From: Lachnospiraceae bacterium
GTDB lineage: Bacteria > Bacillota > Clostridia > Lachnospirales > Lachnospiraceae
Direction: 5' to 3'
DNA length: 34,285 nt
NCBI GenBank assembly: GCA_014804615.1
Contig: JAAUZL010000005.1
Coordinates: 49,416-83,700 of the forward strand
Shown: positions 9,439 to 16,202 of the stretch, piece after piece
How the letters are laid out: each line of letters begins with the position of its first letter
How positions within the stretch are numbered: position 1 is the first letter of the stretch
Position numbers and translations under genes: made by a program
The notes under the pieces: model-generated
The model's input: the letters and a program-made list of their open reading frames with translations, nothing else
Database searches by the model: none
What the model was told of the DNA's origin: nothing

Positions 9439-9467
9439 AGTATATCCCCTGCCGTTTTCTACGAAAA
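9439..9467 (-). promoter_or_regulatory. Possible promoter of the regulator-kinase pair
   Basis: On the minus strand a good -10 box TATACT (9444-9439) lies 17 bases downstream of a poor -35 box TTTTCG (9467-9462). A weak -35 with a good -10 would fit an activated promoter. The evidence is only box similarity and position in the divergent gap. Confidence 0.35.
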
Positions 9468-9480
9468 GCCTCTCAGACAA

Positions 9481-9506
9481 TTCTTAAGGTAAATGTAATC
9501 TATACT
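9481..9506 (+). promoter_or_regulatory. Possible regulated promoter of the LanFEG-like transporter
   Basis: A -10 box TATACT (9501-9506) has no acceptable -35 hexamer at 16-18 bases. Instead the motif TTCTTAAGG (9481-9489) lies at about that distance, and a related TTTTCTTATTTA sits upstream at 9426-9437. This pattern suggests activation by the divergently encoded response regulator. It is an inference from spacing, not a recognised binding site. Confidence 0.35.
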
Positions 9507-9566
9507 TCATCGATATGTAAGCCTGCTCCTTTAAGCTTAATGCATACGACAGAAAGGAGAATCTTT

Positions 9567-10487
9567 ATGGCAGCAAAAAATCTAATAGAAACACACAATC
9601 TCACCAAAGTATACAGCAAGGTACGCTGTGTCAACTCTCTCAATATGAAAGTCCCGCCCGGCGCGGTCTACGGCTTCTTAGGTCCCAACGGCGCGGGCAA
9701 GTCCACCACCCTGAAAATGATCCTCGGGCTTGCCAGACCCACAGAGGGGACAATCACACTCTTTGGCACGCCCATGAATGAGAAAAACCGCATCCGGCTC
9801 CTCACAGACACCGGATCTCTGATCGAATCGCCCAGCTACTATGGGCATTTAAGCGGCGAAGAAAATCTGCACATCATTCAGACCCTCAAAGGCTGTTCCC
9901 CGAAGGATATCGACGAGGTCCTGAAGATCGTGCGGTTAAGCGATGCCAAAAAGAAGCTTGTCGGCCACTATTCTCTGGGCATGAAACAGCGTCTGGGATT
10001 GGCTGCTGCCCTGTTAGGCTTTCCCAAGCTTCTGATCCTGGACGAACCCACCAACGGCCTGGATCCGGCAGGCATTCAGGAGATGCGTGAACTGATCTGC
10101 ACACTTCCCTCACAATACGGCATCACGGTGGTGGTCTCTTCCCACCTTCTGAGTGAGATCGACCAGATGGCCGACTATGTAGGCATTATCCGCAAGGGCG
10201 AGTTAGTCTATCAGGATACGCTGGCATCCCTGCATGCTCACGCGAAGCAGCAGATTGCTCTGCGCACGGGACAGCCCGCCACAGCTATTTCCCTTCTGCA
10301 TCAGGACGGCATCGAGGTGGAACAAGAGGAAGACTATCTGCTGTTCCCGCTAATGGATGACGCTTATATAGGCCATCTGTGCAAACGTCTGGTGGAACAA
10401 AATGTAACTTTGTACCGCATTGAAAAAAGGGAAAAGAGTCTGGAGGATATTTTCCTCTCCCTGACCGGAAAGGAGTCCAGCTTATGA
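9567..10487 (+). CDS. Lantibiotic-protection-type ABC transporter ATPase (LanF/CprA-like)
   Basis: The 306-residue protein has Walker A GPNGAGKST (39-47), signature SLGMKQRLG (136-144) and Walker B LLILDEPTNGLD (155-166). Where most ABC ATPases have the Q-loop glutamine, this has GSLIESPSYYGHL with E87. That is the E-loop known for lantibiotic immunity ATPases such as NisF/NukF. The C-terminal 80 residues are the extra domain of BcrA-type proteins. ATG 9567 is chosen over an in-frame ATG at 9540 because AAAGGAG lies just upstream of it. It overlaps the next gene by four bases. It is expected to power removal of lantibiotics, bacitracin or host cationic peptides from the membrane through the two downstream permeases. 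Confidence 0.93.
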   Translation: MAAKNLIETHNLTKVYSKVRCVNSLNMKVPPGAVYGFLGPNGAGKSTTLKMILGLARPTEGTITLFGTPMNEKNRIRLLTDTGSLIESPSYYGHLSGEENLHIIQTLKGCSPKDIDEVLKIVRLSDAKKKLVGHYSLGMKQRLGLAAALLGFPKLLILDEPTNGLDPAGIQEMRELICTLPSQYGITVVVSSHLLSEIDQMADYVGIIRKGELVYQDTLASLHAHAKQQIALRTGQPATAISLLHQDGIEVEQEEDYLLFPLMDDAYIGHLCKRLVEQNVTLYRIEKREKSLEDIFLSLTGKESSL

Positions 10488-11236
10488 AAACACTGCAATT
10501 AGAATTTTATAAGATCAAGAGAAGAAAAATCTGGCTGACCGTATTTGCCATGTTAGCCGTGCAGATGCTGTGGGGCATGTGGGCCCTCCGAAACCCCAAA
10601 GACTGGGAACTGGAGTGCGGGTGGACCGCGCTGTTATATATGGTGCCGATTGTTGACGGCGTTATGATGCCCTCCATTATGTCGGTTCTGGCCTCCCGCC
10701 TCGCCGATATCGAGCATAAGGGCAATACCTACAAGCAGCTTGAGACTTTGCGAAGTGCGGGGAGTCTCTATCACGCCAAGGCCCTCTGCGGCAGTATCAT
10801 CATTGCCGTTATGTTCGTCGTCCAATCTGCCTTTTTTATCACGCTGGGGTATTACCTCGGCTATATGGGTCATCCAGATGTGAAATATTACCTGCTCTCC
10901 TATGTATTAAAGCTGGTCAGCAACCTGTCTCTTTTCCTATTGCAGCTTTTGCTGTCCATGCTGTTTGCCAACCAGATGATTCCGCTGGTAGCCGGGCTTG
11001 GCGGCTCCATGGTCGCCCTGCTTTTGATGTTTGTGTCGCGCTACTCCTTTTTGCCTTGGGGCGGAAACTTAAGCGCCGCACTGGTCTGGATGGATTGGGA
11101 CGAGGCCACCCGAATCTGCACCTATTATTATCGCGATTATTCTCCTGCGGAGATGGCCGCTGTGGCATGTATTTTCGTCTGGGCTATTGTTTTTTATGTC
11201 GCAGGAAGAATTCTGTTCGCACGCAAAAATATATAA
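10484..11236 (+). CDS. Lantibiotic-protection-type ABC permease, first subunit (LanE/CprB-like)
   Basis: This 250-residue membrane protein begins with a short amphipathic basic segment (LEFYKIKRRKIW) typical of MutE/EpiE permeases, followed by about six transmembrane helices (about 17-33, 45-65, 102-125, 140-180 as two, 222-245). It overlaps the ATPase gene as ATGA, so the two are translationally coupled. Family placement rests on size, the N-terminal basic motif, helix count and gene order; no catalytic residues are expected. It probably pairs with the following permease to form the membrane channel of the peptide-expelling transporter. Confidence 0.85.
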   Translation: MKTLQLEFYKIKRRKIWLTVFAMLAVQMLWGMWALRNPKDWELECGWTALLYMVPIVDGVMMPSIMSVLASRLADIEHKGNTYKQLETLRSAGSLYHAKALCGSIIIAVMFVVQSAFFITLGYYLGYMGHPDVKYYLLSYVLKLVSNLSLFLLQLLLSMLFANQMIPLVAGLGGSMVALLLMFVSRYSFLPWGGNLSAALVWMDWDEATRICTYYYRDYSPAEMAAVACIFVWAIVFYVAGRILFARKNI

Positions 11237-11267
11237 GCCAGTTCATTACCATTTAAAGGAGGACATT

Positions 11268-11996
11268 ATGAATCTGCCATTACTAAAAACCATAAAAGCG
11301 GAACAATTAAAACTGAAGCGAAGCCCCGTCTGGCTGGCCTTCTTTTTCCTGCCTATAATTTCGGCTTTTTTCGGCACCAACAACTACCTGATGAATCAGG
11401 GAATCTTACAAAGTGAATGGTACAGTCTCTGGAGCCAGCACTCCCTCTTTCTCTCCTATTTCTTTATGCCGGCGCTGGTCGGCACCTACTGCTCCTACCT
11501 GTGGCGCTTAGAGCATATGCGCAACAATTGGAACGGCTTCCTCACGGCTCCCGTGCCGTTAGGCGCACTGTATCTCGGCAAGCTTTTTCATGCGGCAATC
11601 ATGATCATTGCAGGCAACACTTGGATCTTCCTGTTATACTTCCTGTGCGGCAAACTCTGCAAACTTGAGGGCGGACTGCCGAAGGAGGCAATGAGTTGGT
11701 TTCTCGGAGGGATACTCGGCGGCATGGCCGTCTGCTGCGTTCAGCTTTTTCTCTCTCTGCTCATCCGTTCCTTTGCTGTCCCCATCGGTATCGGACTGGC
11801 AGGCGGCATCGGCGGGCTTATGATCACCAACAAGGGATTGGGGCTTTTCTATCCCTACTCTCTCTACAGTATGGGAATGCGCGCCAACAATCCGTACCGG
11901 GAACTGGAGGTCGGGACCTTTGTGTCCGGCTGTATCGTGTATATTATCCTGTTTTCCTTATTGTCACTATGGAGACTGCGTCGGCGAGAGTTATAA
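11268..11996 (+). CDS. Lantibiotic-protection-type ABC permease, second subunit (LanG/CprC-like)
   Basis: The 242-residue protein starts LLKTIKAEQLKLKRSPVW, the characteristic basic N-terminal helix of these permeases, followed by about six transmembrane helices and a final LSLWRLRRREL. The start at 11268 is preceded by AAAGGAGG at the right distance; an upstream in-frame extension to 11187 overlaps the previous gene and has no site. It lies 31 bases after the first permease and ends at a hairpin. The two permeases share length and layout but little obvious sequence, as in other LanEG pairs. Confidence 0.86.
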   Translation: MNLPLLKTIKAEQLKLKRSPVWLAFFFLPIISAFFGTNNYLMNQGILQSEWYSLWSQHSLFLSYFFMPALVGTYCSYLWRLEHMRNNWNGFLTAPVPLGALYLGKLFHAAIMIIAGNTWIFLLYFLCGKLCKLEGGLPKEAMSWFLGGILGGMAVCCVQLFLSLLIRSFAVPIGIGLAGGIGGLMITNKGLGLFYPYSLYSMGMRANNPYRELEVGTFVSGCIVYIILFSLLSLWRLRRREL

Positions 11997-11997
11997 A

Positions 11998-12033
11998 AAA
12001 GGCGGGCAATCGCCGGGGTATCCCCCCGCCTTT
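11998..12033. terminator. Terminator hairpin between convergent operons
   Basis: A nine-base stem AAAGGCGGG (11998-12006) pairs with CCCGCCTTT (12025-12033). Read on the minus strand the stem runs into six Ts, an intrinsic terminator for the small acidic gene ending at 12048. On the plus strand it directly follows the permease stop but has only TTT, so it is weaker in that direction. Confidence 0.75.
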
Positions 12034-12047
12034 GCCCACCTTTTCAT

Positions 12048-12257
12048 TTATTTCTGCTTATCCAGCAATTCCTGCAGCGCCTCATCCCCCACGCTCACCC
12101 AGGCGTCCTCCTCCTCGGCGTTCAATCCCAGATACTCCCGCAGAGTCATCTCGGTATCGCTGAATCCCCACTCCTGACTGTAGTCATCGATCTCCTCAAA
12201 TTCGATCTCTCCCGCCAGATACTTCTCCTTAAACTTCTTCTCTGTATTTTCTATCAT
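12048..12257 (-). CDS. Small acidic protein of unknown function
   Basis: The 69-residue protein is rich in Glu and Asp (for example KYLAGEIEFEEIDDY) with no membrane segment or cysteine. A central tryptophan segment (EWGFSDTEMTLREYLGL) suggests a small helical fold. ATG 12257 has GGAGG five bases upstream; a GTG 12 bases earlier is part of the site and unlikely. It follows the ketopantoate-reductase-like gene by 27 bases on the same strand and ends at a terminator, so the two are probably one transcript. I recognise no named family. Confidence 0.72.
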   Translation of the reverse strand: MIENTEKKFKEKYLAGEIEFEEIDDYSQEWGFSDTEMTLREYLGLNAEEEDAWVSVGDEALQELLDKQK

Positions 12258-12284
12258 ACTTTCCTCCACCCAGTAGTTTCTTTT

Positions 12285-13205
12285 CTACTTAAGTCCATCC
12301 TCCCGCGCTTTATCAGCAATCATCCGATAGGTGGGGACAGGCACGCCGTACCGCTCTCCCATACGCACCACCTCATAGATCAAGCCATCGATTTCTGACG
12401 GCTTGCCCGCATAAACATCCCGCTGCATGGAGGTACTTGCCTCCGGGTTCAGGGCATCCAGGATCTGCAGATTGGTGGTCACGATATCTACCAGGAAGGG
12501 CACTCCCATCGCTACCGCCAGCGCATCCACCTCCCGCATCAGCTTCACAAAGGTGTCTCTGGGCTCTCCGGTCTTTTGCACATCACACGCAGAGACATGA
12601 TAGTAAAGTCCGCAGGCCGCCATAGGCGAAACATAAGCGAATTTCTGCAAAGCGTCCCGTCTGATGTTCTCAGACAACACTCCGTCAATACCGCTCTCCT
12701 CTAAATCCTTCGCTACCTCAAAGAGAGCCGGCCTCATCTCCTCCGGCTTTCTGGTGCCGTATACGATCCGGAAGATCTCTCCATTTTGCCAGATCGTACC
12801 GGGTTCCTTGATCTGTGCCGCAATATAAATACAACCGTCCGTCACCAGAATATCCGGCAGCTTCTCCTGCATTCTGCCGCCTGTTCCATATATATTCAAA
12901 ATCGGAATTACAATTGTAGTTTCTTTTGCTATTCTTTTGATAAAGGGAATGGTCTCCTCCAGAGAATACCCCTTCACGCACACAAAGATAATGTCGGGCT
13001 GTTCATCGTAATGGGCCATGTCCGTGGCTTTGATGGGAGACACTGTGTAATTGCCCTTTTTAGTCGTCTCCATTTTCAGTCCCTGCTCCTGCATCTTTTT
13101 CAGATGCTCGCCTCTGGCGATCAGCGTCACATCTTTGCCCGCTTCCGTCATATACGCGCCGATACTGCCGCCGGTGCCGCCCGCACCAATGATCAAATAT
13201 TTCAT
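12285..13205 (-). CDS. Ketopantoate reductase family protein (ApbA/PanE-like)
   Basis: The 306-residue protein has an N-terminal Rossmann domain with GAGGTGG at residues 7-13, an NADPH-type loop (ARGEHLKKM), and a C-terminal helical domain. K188 in RRDALQKFAYVSP matches the family catalytic lysine, and N104 lies near the expected substrate/cofactor asparagine. The helix around STSMQRDVYAGKPSEID corresponds to the family serine/glutamate substrate region. PanE reduces 2-dehydropantoate to pantoate for CoA synthesis, but many paralogs use other 2-keto acids. No other pantothenate gene is nearby, so the physiological substrate is open. GGGAG upstream supports the ATG at 13205. Confidence 0.9.
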   Translation of the reverse strand: MKYLIIGAGGTGGSIGAYMTEAGKDVTLIARGEHLKKMQEQGLKMETTKKGNYTVSPIKATDMAHYDEQPDIIFVCVKGYSLEETIPFIKRIAKETTIVIPILNIYGTGGRMQEKLPDILVTDGCIYIAAQIKEPGTIWQNGEIFRIVYGTRKPEEMRPALFEVAKDLEESGIDGVLSENIRRDALQKFAYVSPMAACGLYYHVSACDVQKTGEPRDTFVKLMREVDALAVAMGVPFLVDIVTTNLQILDALNPEASTSMQRDVYAGKPSEIDGLIYEVVRMGERYGVPVPTYRMIADKAREDGLK

Positions 13206-13270
13206 AGCAATCTCCCTTCCGAACGTTTCGCTGTATTCCCGATTTATCCTTGACGCTCCTGCTCCTTTCC

Positions 13271-13299
13271 ATTGTAGCGGATTCCCTTTCTGATAACAA
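13271..13299 (-). promoter_or_regulatory. Promoter of the ketopantoate-reductase-like gene
   Basis: On the minus strand TTGTTA (13299-13294), a 17-base spacer and TACAAT (13276-13271) form a good sigma-A-like promoter. It would start transcription about 60 bases before the ATG at 13205. It lies back to back with the antiporter operon promoter, with only 11 bases between the two -35 boxes. Confidence 0.6.
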
Positions 13300-13310
13300 G
13301 TAAAAACCTC

Positions 13311-13339
13311 TTGACACTTCCAAATTTTAGGTCCATAAT
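13311..13339 (+). promoter_or_regulatory. Strong sigma-A promoter of the Mrp-type antiporter operon
   Basis: TTGACA (13311-13316), exactly 17 bases, then CATAAT (13334-13339) is near consensus. Transcription would begin around 13346, giving a leader of about 85 bases before the first gene. No other comparably good promoter was noticed within the operon, consistent with a single long transcript. Confidence 0.75.
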
Positions 13340-13430
13340 ATCATCGTTCAAACAAACTCCTTTTTAATAGGAAGAAACACAACAAAAAATGGAGTGCCTG
13401 CGTACTCAATTTAGGGAATGGAGTGAAGAA

Positions 13431-13892
13431 ATGTTCGTACTGTTTTTTTTGATCTGGGTCATGTTTAACGGACAACTCACCGCAGAGATTGCCGCCTTCG
13501 GCGTAGTCATTGCAGGTGTGATGTACTGGTTTCTGTGTAAATTCTTTAACTACAAGCTGCGATATGATCTCTTTTTCTGGAGAAAAGCGCCTCTTTTGAT
13601 CCAGTATCTCTTCACGCTGATCTGGGAGATCCTGAAAGCCAATCTTACTGTCTTTAAAATGATCTACAGCGCCGAATATGAATTAGAACCTGCGGTGGTA
13701 CGTTTTAAAACGGATCTGCACTCTACTTTTGCGCGGGTGCTTTTGGCCAATTCCATCACCCTGACCCCCGGTACGATCACGGTCACTCTGACGGACAATG
13801 AATATATGGTGCACTGTCTTGACAAGGAGCTGGCGGAGGGTATCTCTTCCTCCGTATTTGTAGAGCTTTTAAGAAAAATAGAGGAGGCTTAG
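13431..13892 (+). CDS. mrpE: Mrp-type antiporter subunit E (MnhE/MbhA-like)
   Basis: The 153-residue protein has two or three N-terminal helices and a soluble C-terminal part with the MrpE hallmarks LLANSITLTPGTITV and the preceding VVRFKTDL. The ATG at 13431 has GGAG seven bases upstream. The in-frame ATG at 13389 would add 14 charged residues and has no well-spaced site. MrpE is a membrane subunit of the multi-subunit Na+(or K+)/H+ antiporter, needed for assembly. It opens the operon and is followed two bases later by subunit F. Confidence 0.93.
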   Translation: MFVLFFLIWVMFNGQLTAEIAAFGVVIAGVMYWFLCKFFNYKLRYDLFFWRKAPLLIQYLFTLIWEILKANLTVFKMIYSAEYELEPAVVRFKTDLHSTFARVLLANSITLTPGTITVTLTDNEYMVHCLDKELAEGISSSVFVELLRKIEEA

Positions 13893-13894
13893 AA

Positions 13895-14218
13895 ATGGAA
13901 ATCTATCATACTCTCTATATTACATTATTGATCATTCTTTCTTTTATGCTGCTGATCTGTCTGATCCGCGCCGTGAAAGGTCCCCGCATCGCTGACCGTC
14001 TGATGGCTGTCAACATGATGGGCACCATGGTCATGGTCATGATCTCCATTCTGGCACTGATGCTTAAGGAGGGTTATCTGGTGGATATCTGCCTGATCTA
14101 TGCAATGATCAGCTTTCTCGCCGTGGTGGTGCTCTCCAAAGTATATATCGGTATTTACGAGGAACGGCAGCACCACCTGGAGGCTGCAAAGGGAGGTGAG
14201 CCCGATGAGCGCAGTTGA
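13895..14218 (+). CDS. mrpF: Mrp-type antiporter subunit F (MnhF/MbhB-like)
   Basis: The 107-residue protein has three transmembrane helices and the family signature RAVKGPRIADRLMAVNM, with the acidic residue of the second helix and the conserved VDICLIYAMISFLAV third helix. Its hydrophilic tail overlaps the next gene by 14 bases. The ATG has GGAGG seven bases upstream. It belongs to the membrane core formed by the small subunits E, F and G. Confidence 0.93.
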   Translation: MEIYHTLYITLLIILSFMLLICLIRAVKGPRIADRLMAVNMMGTMVMVMISILALMLKEGYLVDICLIYAMISFLAVVVLSKVYIGIYEERQHHLEAAKGGEPDERS

Positions 14219-14609
14219 ATGGATCCGCTTCCTGATCGGAAGTCTGTTTTTGTTGACCGGTATGGTCATTTTCTTCACAGAGCTGTTCGGCGTCTTTCAT
14301 TTTAACTTTGTTCTAAACAGAATGCATGCCGCCGCTATGGGCGATACATTGGGTATCAGTTCCTGCCTGATCGGGTTAATGATCTTTTCGGGTGTGAATT
14401 TCACTACCCTAAAGCTGTTTTTTATCATCGTCTTTCTGTGGTTTTCTTCCCCTGTTTCCTCCCACGTGCTGTCGAGGCTGGAAGTTGCCACCAATCCTAA
14501 ACTGTCCGAACACTGCGAGATCTATGAGGACGTAGCTGTTTTGGAACAGGAGCTTGCCGCAAAGAAAGACACTGAATTTACAACGGAAAAGGAGGCGTAT
14601 AAGTCATGA
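14205..14609 (+). CDS. mrpG: Mrp-type antiporter subunit G (MnhG/MbhC-like)
   Basis: The 134-residue protein has three helices with the MnhG/PhaG motif FHFNFVLNRMHAAAMGDTLG. The family's usual RLHA segment reads RMHA here. The ATG at 14205 has GGGAGG upstream; a GTG at 14196 overlaps that site. It overlaps subunit F at its start and the next gene by ATGA at its end. The tail beyond the third helix (about residues 95-134) is charged and a little longer than usual. Confidence 0.93.
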   Translation: MSAVEWIRFLIGSLFLLTGMVIFFTELFGVFHFNFVLNRMHAAAMGDTLGISSCLIGLMIFSGVNFTTLKLFFIIVFLWFSSPVSSHVLSRLEVATNPKLSEHCEIYEDVAVLEQELAAKKDTEFTTEKEAYKS

Positions 14610-14881
14610 CCGCTTTTCAGATTATTTTGATGGGGATTTTGATCATCTGTGCAATCTCCGTCAGCTTTTCCAAAAACCTTTTAAACTCAATTCTGATCTA
14701 TATGTCCTTCAGTCTGGTCATGTCCATACTCTGGATCTGTCTGGAATCTCCGGATCTGGCTATCACGGAGGCCGCCGTTGGCGCGGGCATTACCAGCGTC
14801 CTTTTCTTTGTCATGCTGAAAAAGATTCAGGCCATTGAAATCATAGAGACAGAGAAGAAGGAGGCGTCAAAGGATGAGTAA
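14606..14881 (+). CDS. mbhD: MbhD-like subunit (separate MrpA C-terminal segment, DUF4040)
   Basis: The 91-residue, three-helix protein matches the segment that is the first C-terminal extension of MrpA in bacilli but is a separate gene (MbhD) in archaeal Mbh complexes. The marker is SPDLAITEAAVGAGITSVLFF, which holds the conserved glutamate in the membrane proposed for ion transfer. It is translationally coupled at both ends (ATGA with subunit G, eight-base overlap with the next gene). Its presence as a stand-alone gene ties the operon to the Mbh-like gene order rather than the Bacillus MrpABCDEFG order. Confidence 0.88.
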   Translation: MTAFQIILMGILIICAISVSFSKNLLNSILIYMSFSLVMSILWICLESPDLAITEAAVGAGITSVLFFVMLKKIQAIEIIETEKKEASKDE

Positions 14882-15824
14882 AAAGAGATCCGCAGAAGAA
14901 TACCAGAAAACCTTTGCCTTTCGCTTTTTCAGATGGCTTCACGGCGAGAAGGATCCTTATGTAGGCGTGGTGGAAATGCGCCCTCAGGAAGAATACCATG
15001 TGGACGAGGATGCCATCCTGCGCCATGAAAAAGAACACGATGCGATTCTGGACAGAGTATACTCAGAGGATAATATTGAACTGAAAGCTTTCCGAAGGCT
15101 GTACCATGTCACCAGTATCCTGTTTTGCCTGTTTCTGATCGCCCTGCTTCTTGTAACGGTCTCCTATCTGCCCGCCACAGGCACCATCGATCGTCCGGTC
15201 AACAACGAAGTGGCGGCGCGCTACATTGAGAACGGCCTGGAGGAAACAGGGGCAGTAAACATCGTGGCCGGTATGATCTTAGACTACAGAGCTTTTGATA
15301 CGCTGGGAGAATCCCACGTCCTGTTCGTGGCAACGATCACGGTGCTGATCCTGCTGCGTATGAATAAGAAGGGAAGCAAAGGCATTAATGACCGAATTTT
15401 TGAGCCGAAAAACGACACGATCCTGCAGCTTGTGGCTACTTTTCTGGTGCCGATCATCATCATTTTCGGCATTTATATCATTTTAAACGGCCATCTGGGC
15501 CCTGGCGGCGGTTTTTCCGGCGGCGCTGTCATCGGTGCCGGTCTGGTGCTCTACTTAAATGCCTTTGGATTTGAAAAAACAGAACGGTTTTTTACAGAAA
15601 AGACCTACAAGTGGGTGTGCTTTTTCTCCCTCTCCTTCTACTGTCTGGCTAAGAGCTACTCTTTCTACACAGGGGCAAACCAGCTCCATAGTGTAATTCC
15701 TAAGGGTACGCCCGGCGCGATCCTCTCAAGCGGCCTGATCCTGCCCCTGAACATTGCTGTGGGACTGGTGGTTGCCTGCACGATCTACGCTTTCTATGCT
15801 ATGTTCCGAAAAGGAGGATTTTAG
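14874..15824 (+). CDS. MbhE-MrpB fusion subunit
   Basis: The 316-residue protein joins three parts. A hydrophilic N-terminal extension (about residues 1-70) is rich in Glu, His and Arg. An MbhE-like segment follows, with a transmembrane helix (about 75-97) and the motif NEVAARYIENGLEETGAVNIVAGMILDYRAFDTLGE split between about 103 and 140. The MnhB domain comes next, with NGHLGPGGGFSGGAVIGAG near 204-222 and helices to the C-terminus. In Pyrococcus Mbh these are separate subunits E and F; in Bacillus MbhE is part of MrpA. GGAGG lies nine bases before the ATG. The function is structural/ion-path at the interface between small subunits and antiporter modules. Confidence 0.88.
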   Translation: MSKKRSAEEYQKTFAFRFFRWLHGEKDPYVGVVEMRPQEEYHVDEDAILRHEKEHDAILDRVYSEDNIELKAFRRLYHVTSILFCLFLIALLLVTVSYLPATGTIDRPVNNEVAARYIENGLEETGAVNIVAGMILDYRAFDTLGESHVLFVATITVLILLRMNKKGSKGINDRIFEPKNDTILQLVATFLVPIIIIFGIYIILNGHLGPGGGFSGGAVIGAGLVLYLNAFGFEKTERFFTEKTYKWVCFFSLSFYCLAKSYSFYTGANQLHSVIPKGTPGAILSSGLILPLNIAVGLVVACTIYAFYAMFRKGGF

Positions 15825-15825
15825 A

Positions 15826-16200
15826 ATGGGTCCCAATTTATTCATAAACTACGGAGAAGCCGTATCTGCCATTCTGTTTTGTATCGGCTTTACCAATCTG
15901 CTCTTGCAGAACAATCTGATCAAGAAGATCATCGGTTTAAATATCATGGACAGTGCGATTTATCTGTTCCTGGCGGAAAAAGGCTACATCGCCGGACGAG
16001 TGGCTCCCATTGTAGTGGACGGCGTGACCAGCACGGAAGCCTACATCAACCCGATTCCCAGCGGCCTTGTGCTGACCGGTATCGTGGTCTCTGTGTCGGT
16101 GACAGCGCTGATGTTGTCCCTGACGATCCGTCTTTATATGCGATACCACACACTGGATCTGGATGAGATATCCACGCTCCTGAAAAAGGAGGGTAAATAA
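15826..16200 (+). CDS. mrpC: Mrp-type antiporter subunit C (NuoK-like)
   Basis: The 124-residue protein has three helices and the MnhC/NuoK pattern, including GLNIMDSAIYLFLAEKG (membrane acidic residues), PIPSGLVLTGIVVSVSVTALMLSL and a charged tail. It starts one base after the fusion-subunit stop, with AAGGAGG upstream; the longer in-frame start at 15754 lies inside the previous gene and is rejected. MrpC corresponds to complex I NuoK and contributes to the ion channel beside the antiporter subunit. Confidence 0.93.
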   Translation: MGPNLFINYGEAVSAILFCIGFTNLLLQNNLIKKIIGLNIMDSAIYLFLAEKGYIAGRVAPIVVDGVTSTEAYINPIPSGLVLTGIVVSVSVTALMLSLTIRLYMRYHTLDLDEISTLLKKEGK

Positions 16201-16202
16201 GC

